Positions 59,398 through 61,861 of a stretch of DNA of 61,861 nt are shown here, piece after piece. The notes under the pieces were generated by a model. The model did no database searches. It saw only the letters and a program-made list of their open reading frames with translations, and was not told the DNA's origin. The DNA lies in NCBI GenBank assembly GCA_900544845.1, contig UQWV01000003.1, forward strand, positions 1 through 61,861, read 5' to 3'. This DNA is from an uncultured Collinsella sp. (GTDB lineage Bacteria > Actinomycetota > Coriobacteriia > Coriobacteriales > Coriobacteriaceae). Positions within the stretch are counted from its first letter, which is position 1. Every line of letters starts with the position of its first letter. A program made the position numbers and the translations under genes.

Positions 59398-60321
59398 CTA
59401 GCAGGCGGCCATGATGGGGGCAGCGACCTGCTTCTTACGGGAGAGGACGCCCGGCATCCAGACGCCGTCGTGCTCGTCGGCAATGCCCAGGCCCTTCTGA
59501 GCAGCCTCGGTCTCGCCCTCGAGCAGGACCTGCGAGCCCTCCTCCATGATGTCGGTGATGCACAGGACGATGCCGTCGGCACCCTTCTCGGCGGCGTAGG
59601 CGCGCATGGCCTCGCGAATCTCGTCGATCATGCCAAGCGCACGGCTCTTGTCGACAGTCTCGTACTGGCCGATGAGCAGCTTCTTGCCGGCAGGCTCGAA
59701 CATCTTGATGTCGTTGCCGACCATCTCGGCTGCGGTGAAGGAGCCGGACGGACGGGTGAGGAAGACCTCCATGCCAAACTTGACCGGGTCGACGCCCACC
59801 TGCTCGCCGAGCTTGGCGGCGACGGCGCGGTCGACATCGGTGGTGGTGGGGCTCTTGAGCATGAGCGTGTCGGTCATCATGGCCGAGAGCAGCAGCTTGG
59901 CCTGGACGTCGGAAAGCTCAACGCCGAGCACGCCGGCGAGCTTGGTGACGATGGTGCAGCTGGAGCCCCAGGGCAGGCAGATGTAGTGCAGCGGGCCGGC
60001 GGTCTCGAAGTCGCCGATGCGGTGATGATCGACAACGCCAAAGACCGTGGCGTCCTTAAGGCCGGCGACGGACTGGGCAGACTCGTTGTGGTCGGTGAGG
60101 ACGACGAGCTGACCAGCCTCGACGGACTCGATCACGCGGGGCTCGGCGATGCCGGCGTCGGCGAGCAGCTTGGCGGACTCGGCCGGAAGCTGACCAAGGG
60201 CGCAGGCCTCGTAGGTGTTGCCGGCATACTCAACCTGGTTGAGCAGCTGGGACAGGACGACGGCGCTCATGATGGCGTCGTTATCGGGGTTCTGGTGACC
60301 AAAGACAAGAACGTTTGCCAT
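59398..60321 (-). CDS. ppaC: Manganese-dependent inorganic pyrophosphatase
   Basis: A 307-residue family II pyrophosphatase (DHH type). Motifs are VFGHQNPDNDAIMSA, VVLTDHNESAQS and VVDHHRIGDFE (metal ligands) in the N-domain, and the C-domain ending near VLSRKKQVAAP with its substrate Arg/Lys pair. GGAGG precedes the ATG. It hydrolyses PPi to drive biosynthesis. Confidence 0.94.
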   Translation of the reverse strand: MANVLVFGHQNPDNDAIMSAVVLSQLLNQVEYAGNTYEACALGQLPAESAKLLADAGIAEPRVIESVEAGQLVVLTDHNESAQSVAGLKDATVFGVVDHHRIGDFETAGPLHYICLPWGSSCTIVTKLAGVLGVELSDVQAKLLLSAMMTDTLMLKSPTTTDVDRAVAAKLGEQVGVDPVKFGMEVFLTRPSGSFTAAEMVGNDIKMFEPAGKKLLIGQYETVDKSRALGMIDEIREAMRAYAAEKGADGIVLCITDIMEEGSQVLLEGETEAAQKGLGIADEHDGVWMPGVLSRKKQVAAPIMAAC

Positions 60322-60434
60322 GGATATCCTCCACTTGATATGTGTACTTGGACGTAGCTATGGTAGCACGCCGATGCCGAGCCTTCGCAGACGGAAGGGC
60401 CACGGCATATTTTGGGGCGCAGGCACGGGGGCCA

Positions 60435-60489
60435 AGGCTGTCCCTTTTGCACCATGTTGGTGCAATGTAACCTGTCCCCCTTGCACCAG
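60435..60489. repeat. Variable-arm GTCCC hairpin near the ROK gene
   Basis: CTGTCCC-TTTTGCACCA facing TGGTGCAATGTAACCTGTCCC, a second TTGCACCA follows. It is built like the 23109 cluster but with TTGCACCA arms. It overlaps the end region of the ROK gene. Confidence 0.7.
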
Positions 60490-61443
60490 CTATTTACCGG
60501 CAGCGCGCAGGGCTACGTAGGCAGCACCGATGATGCCGGCGTCGTTTCCGAGCGAAGCGACCTTAATGGGCGTCTCGCGCGAGGCGGAAAGCGCGTACTG
60601 CTTAAAGTGCTCGCGAACCTTGTCGAGGTAGACATCGGCCGAGGCGGAGGCGCCGCCGCCGATGAGGAACATCTCGGGATCAACCACGTTGGCAATAAGC
60701 GCCAGTGCGCGGCCGAGATAGTCGGCCATGGTATCGGCCGCGGCCAGCGCGAGCTTGTCGCCCTCGCGGCAGGCCTGGAACACGTCCTTGGAATCGGAGG
60801 GGCCGGTCAGCTCGATGGGCTCGACGCCCGCCTTCTCGCACTCGGCAAGGTAGTTGCTCACCACGCCGGTGGCGCTGGAATACTGCTCCAGATGGCCATG
60901 GCCGCCGCAGCCGCAGGTGCGCTCCTCAGCCGGGTTCAGGCACATGTGGCCAATCTCGCCGCCGGCGCCCACAACGCCCGATACCACGTCGCCGTTAACG
61001 ATAACGCCGCCGCCCACGCCGGTACCAATGGTGACCATCACCACGTTCTGTACGCCCTTGGCAGAGCCGAGCCAGGCCTCGCCCATAGCAGCGGCGTTGG
61101 CGTCGTTCTCGTACTTAACGACCGCGTCGGGGCAGTGCTCCTGGATGGCAATCTTGAGCTCGGGCAGGTTAATGGCAATGTTGGCCTTGACCTTGGCATC
61201 GCCCGATGCCGGGATGGGGCACGGAACGGCCAAGCCAATGCCCGCCACAAAGGCACGCGGAACCTGGGCCTTGGCGACCACCTGGTCGATAGCCTCGGTC
61301 ACCGCGGCAAAGCCCGCAGCGTCAACGATGGGAGGCGTGGGCACGCTGGCCTTGGCAAGCAGGTTTCCGTCCTCATCGAACAGACCCTCCTTGACCGAGG
61401 TACCGCCGACGTCGATGCCGATGTAATACTGCTTAGGTTCCAT
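60490..61443 (-). CDS. ROK-family sugar kinase
   Basis: A 317-residue ROK kinase, probably glucokinase-like. It starts YYIGIDVGGTSVKEGLFDE; the ATP-binding region VTIGTGVGGGVIVNGDVV and the zinc-type cluster CGCGGHGHLEQY are present, and ENDANAAAMGEAWLG holds the catalytic-type Asp. Glucose, GlcNAc or ManNAc are possible substrates. The start at 61443 follows AAAGGCGG; upstream in-frame codons reach 61509 without a better site. Confidence 0.88.
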   Translation of the reverse strand: MEPKQYYIGIDVGGTSVKEGLFDEDGNLLAKASVPTPPIVDAAGFAAVTEAIDQVVAKAQVPRAFVAGIGLAVPCPIPASGDAKVKANIAINLPELKIAIQEHCPDAVVKYENDANAAAMGEAWLGSAKGVQNVVMVTIGTGVGGGVIVNGDVVSGVVGAGGEIGHMCLNPAEERTCGCGGHGHLEQYSSATGVVSNYLAECEKAGVEPIELTGPSDSKDVFQACREGDKLALAAADTMADYLGRALALIANVVDPEMFLIGGGASASADVYLDKVREHFKQYALSASRETPIKVASLGNDAGIIGAAYVALRAAGK

Positions 61444-61496
61444 GGGAGCCCGCCTTTCTCGTTTAAACATTGCCTGTATGGTACCGCTCCCAAGGC

Positions 61497-61538
61497 AAAA
61501 ACCTACCAAAAAGGGACAGGTTTGTTTTGGCAGGTTTT
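61497..61538. repeat. Variable-arm GGGACAGG hairpin near the ROK start
   Basis: AAAACCTACCAAAA - GGGACAGGTTTG - TTTTGGCAGGTTTT. The core is GGGACAGG and the complementary arms are unique to this copy. Confidence 0.75.
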
Positions 61539-61582
61539 ATCTGGGGAAGCGCAGAGTACGAGATTCGGTTCGCTGGGTGTTA

Positions 61583-61618
61583 TATCGGTTCGGCCCCGTC
61601 CTCGGACCGATCATTTTT
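61583..61618 (+). terminator. Terminator-like hairpin without an obvious upstream gene
   Basis: The ATCGGTTCG / CGGACCGAT stem is followed by CATTTTTC. Its orientation matches plus-strand transcription, where no gene is seen. Confidence 0.4.
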
Positions 61619-61780
61619 CAACACGACACTACTCAGATGTTTATCATTTAAAACGCTCTATTTTTACAAGCGAGGCGACTTTTAATTTTATCTTTCTCGA
61701 ACTTTTCAATAACTCAATAGAGATACTTAGGTGTTGACTATACTTTCTTTTATTCTCAATCAAGTTGGAAAGGAGGTTCC

Positions 61781-61861
61781 TTGGTTCCCAAATACGAGGC
61801 GATAGCTGCAGATATTCGTCGAAGCATCGAGGATGGCGCTCTTAAACCGGGCGACAAGCTT
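61781..61861 (+). CDS. GntR-family regulator, N-terminal fragment (cut by window end)
   Basis: A TTG start at 61781 follows AAAGGAGG by four bases. The 27 codons read (M)VPKYEAIAADIRRSIEDG and ALKPGDKL, the classic beginning of a GntR winged helix. The rest is beyond the window. The gene is complete only outside; the class (HutC/UTRA or other) cannot be told. Confidence 0.8.
   Translation, partial: MVPKYEAIAADIRRSIEDGALKPGDKL

Larger units (their letters stand above)
61444..61780. other. Intergenic region before the GntR gene
   Basis: No gene is seen in these 337 bp. They hold a variable-arm hairpin (61497-61538) and a terminator-like stem ATCGGTTCG / CGGACCGAT with TTTTT (61583-61618) that has no obvious upstream plus-strand gene. 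AT-rich sequence follows from about 61620. Confidence 0.5.

Noticed and set aside
61734..61756. Promoter TTGACT...TATTCT for the GntR gene
   Set aside because: Spacing is only 11 bp, too short for a normal sigma-70-type promoter; a TATACT at 61739 lacks a matching -35.

Overview
The window looks like chromosome of a high-GC Gram-positive gut bacterium of the Coriobacteriia, most likely Collinsella or a close relative. This is inferred from the GC-rich coding style, the AGGAGG ribosome sites with frequent GTG/TTG starts, the very large number of sugar PTS genes, and the presence of an actinobacterial-type core (lysine-tailed topoisomerase I, PSP1 protein, NAD isocitrate dehydrogenase) beside lactose/tagatose genes better known from Firmicutes. 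No phylogenetic test was possible.

Positions 1-23100 are a beta-galactoside island. A minus-strand lacA-lacB-lacX-lacC cluster converts galactose-6-P towards tagatose-1,6-bisphosphate (the aldolase lacD is not in the window and may lie to the left). A single lactose-family IIA (5028-5366) precedes three modules at 5.6-10.2, 10.5-15.2 and 15.4-20.0 kb. Each module has a divergent LacI repressor, a fused EIICB permease and a GH1 6-phospho-beta-glycosidase with the Ser/Trp/Lys/Tyr phosphate-site signature of LacG. Each promoter gap carries a distinct but related LacI operator. A YefM/RelE-type toxin-antitoxin pair, a DeoR-type (LacR-like) regulator and galM follow.

Positions 23200-34250 are an amino-sugar (GalNAc/galactosamine) island. 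It holds a mannose-family PTS operon (IIA-yajC-IIB-IIC-IID), a GntR/UTRA regulator with three matching operator copies, agaS, nagA, and a second lacX-lacC pair feeding tagatose-6-P into the same aldolase step. It also holds a YhcH protein, a decayed nagA 3' remnant, a flavodoxin-like protein, an orphan IIB that has lost its phospho-histidine, and tRNA-Thr(CGT).

Positions 34800-61861 are mostly housekeeping: an anchored SurA-N-like protein, NAD-isocitrate dehydrogenase, a HIBADH-family reductase with a His/Cys-rich tail, DegV, HPF, a solute-binding lipoprotein, an unknown protein with a DUF559-like nuclease motif, comF, the tmk-holB-PSP1 cluster, topA, hypA/hypB, tatC/tatA, a STAS protein, an aminotransferase, nhaA, a Mn-pyrophosphatase, a ROK sugar kinase and the first codons of a GntR regulator cut by the window edge.

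The intergenic regions are unusually rich in structured repeats. At least five families are visible: a roughly 115-bp covarying element after lacB and lacC; six copies of a 57-bp palindrome after glycosidase or PTS genes; a 68-bp palindrome at two loci; hairpins with a constant GGGAC core and variable complementary arms; and two roughly 220-235-bp elements with related terminal inverted repeats. No transposase, CRISPR array or rRNA was seen.
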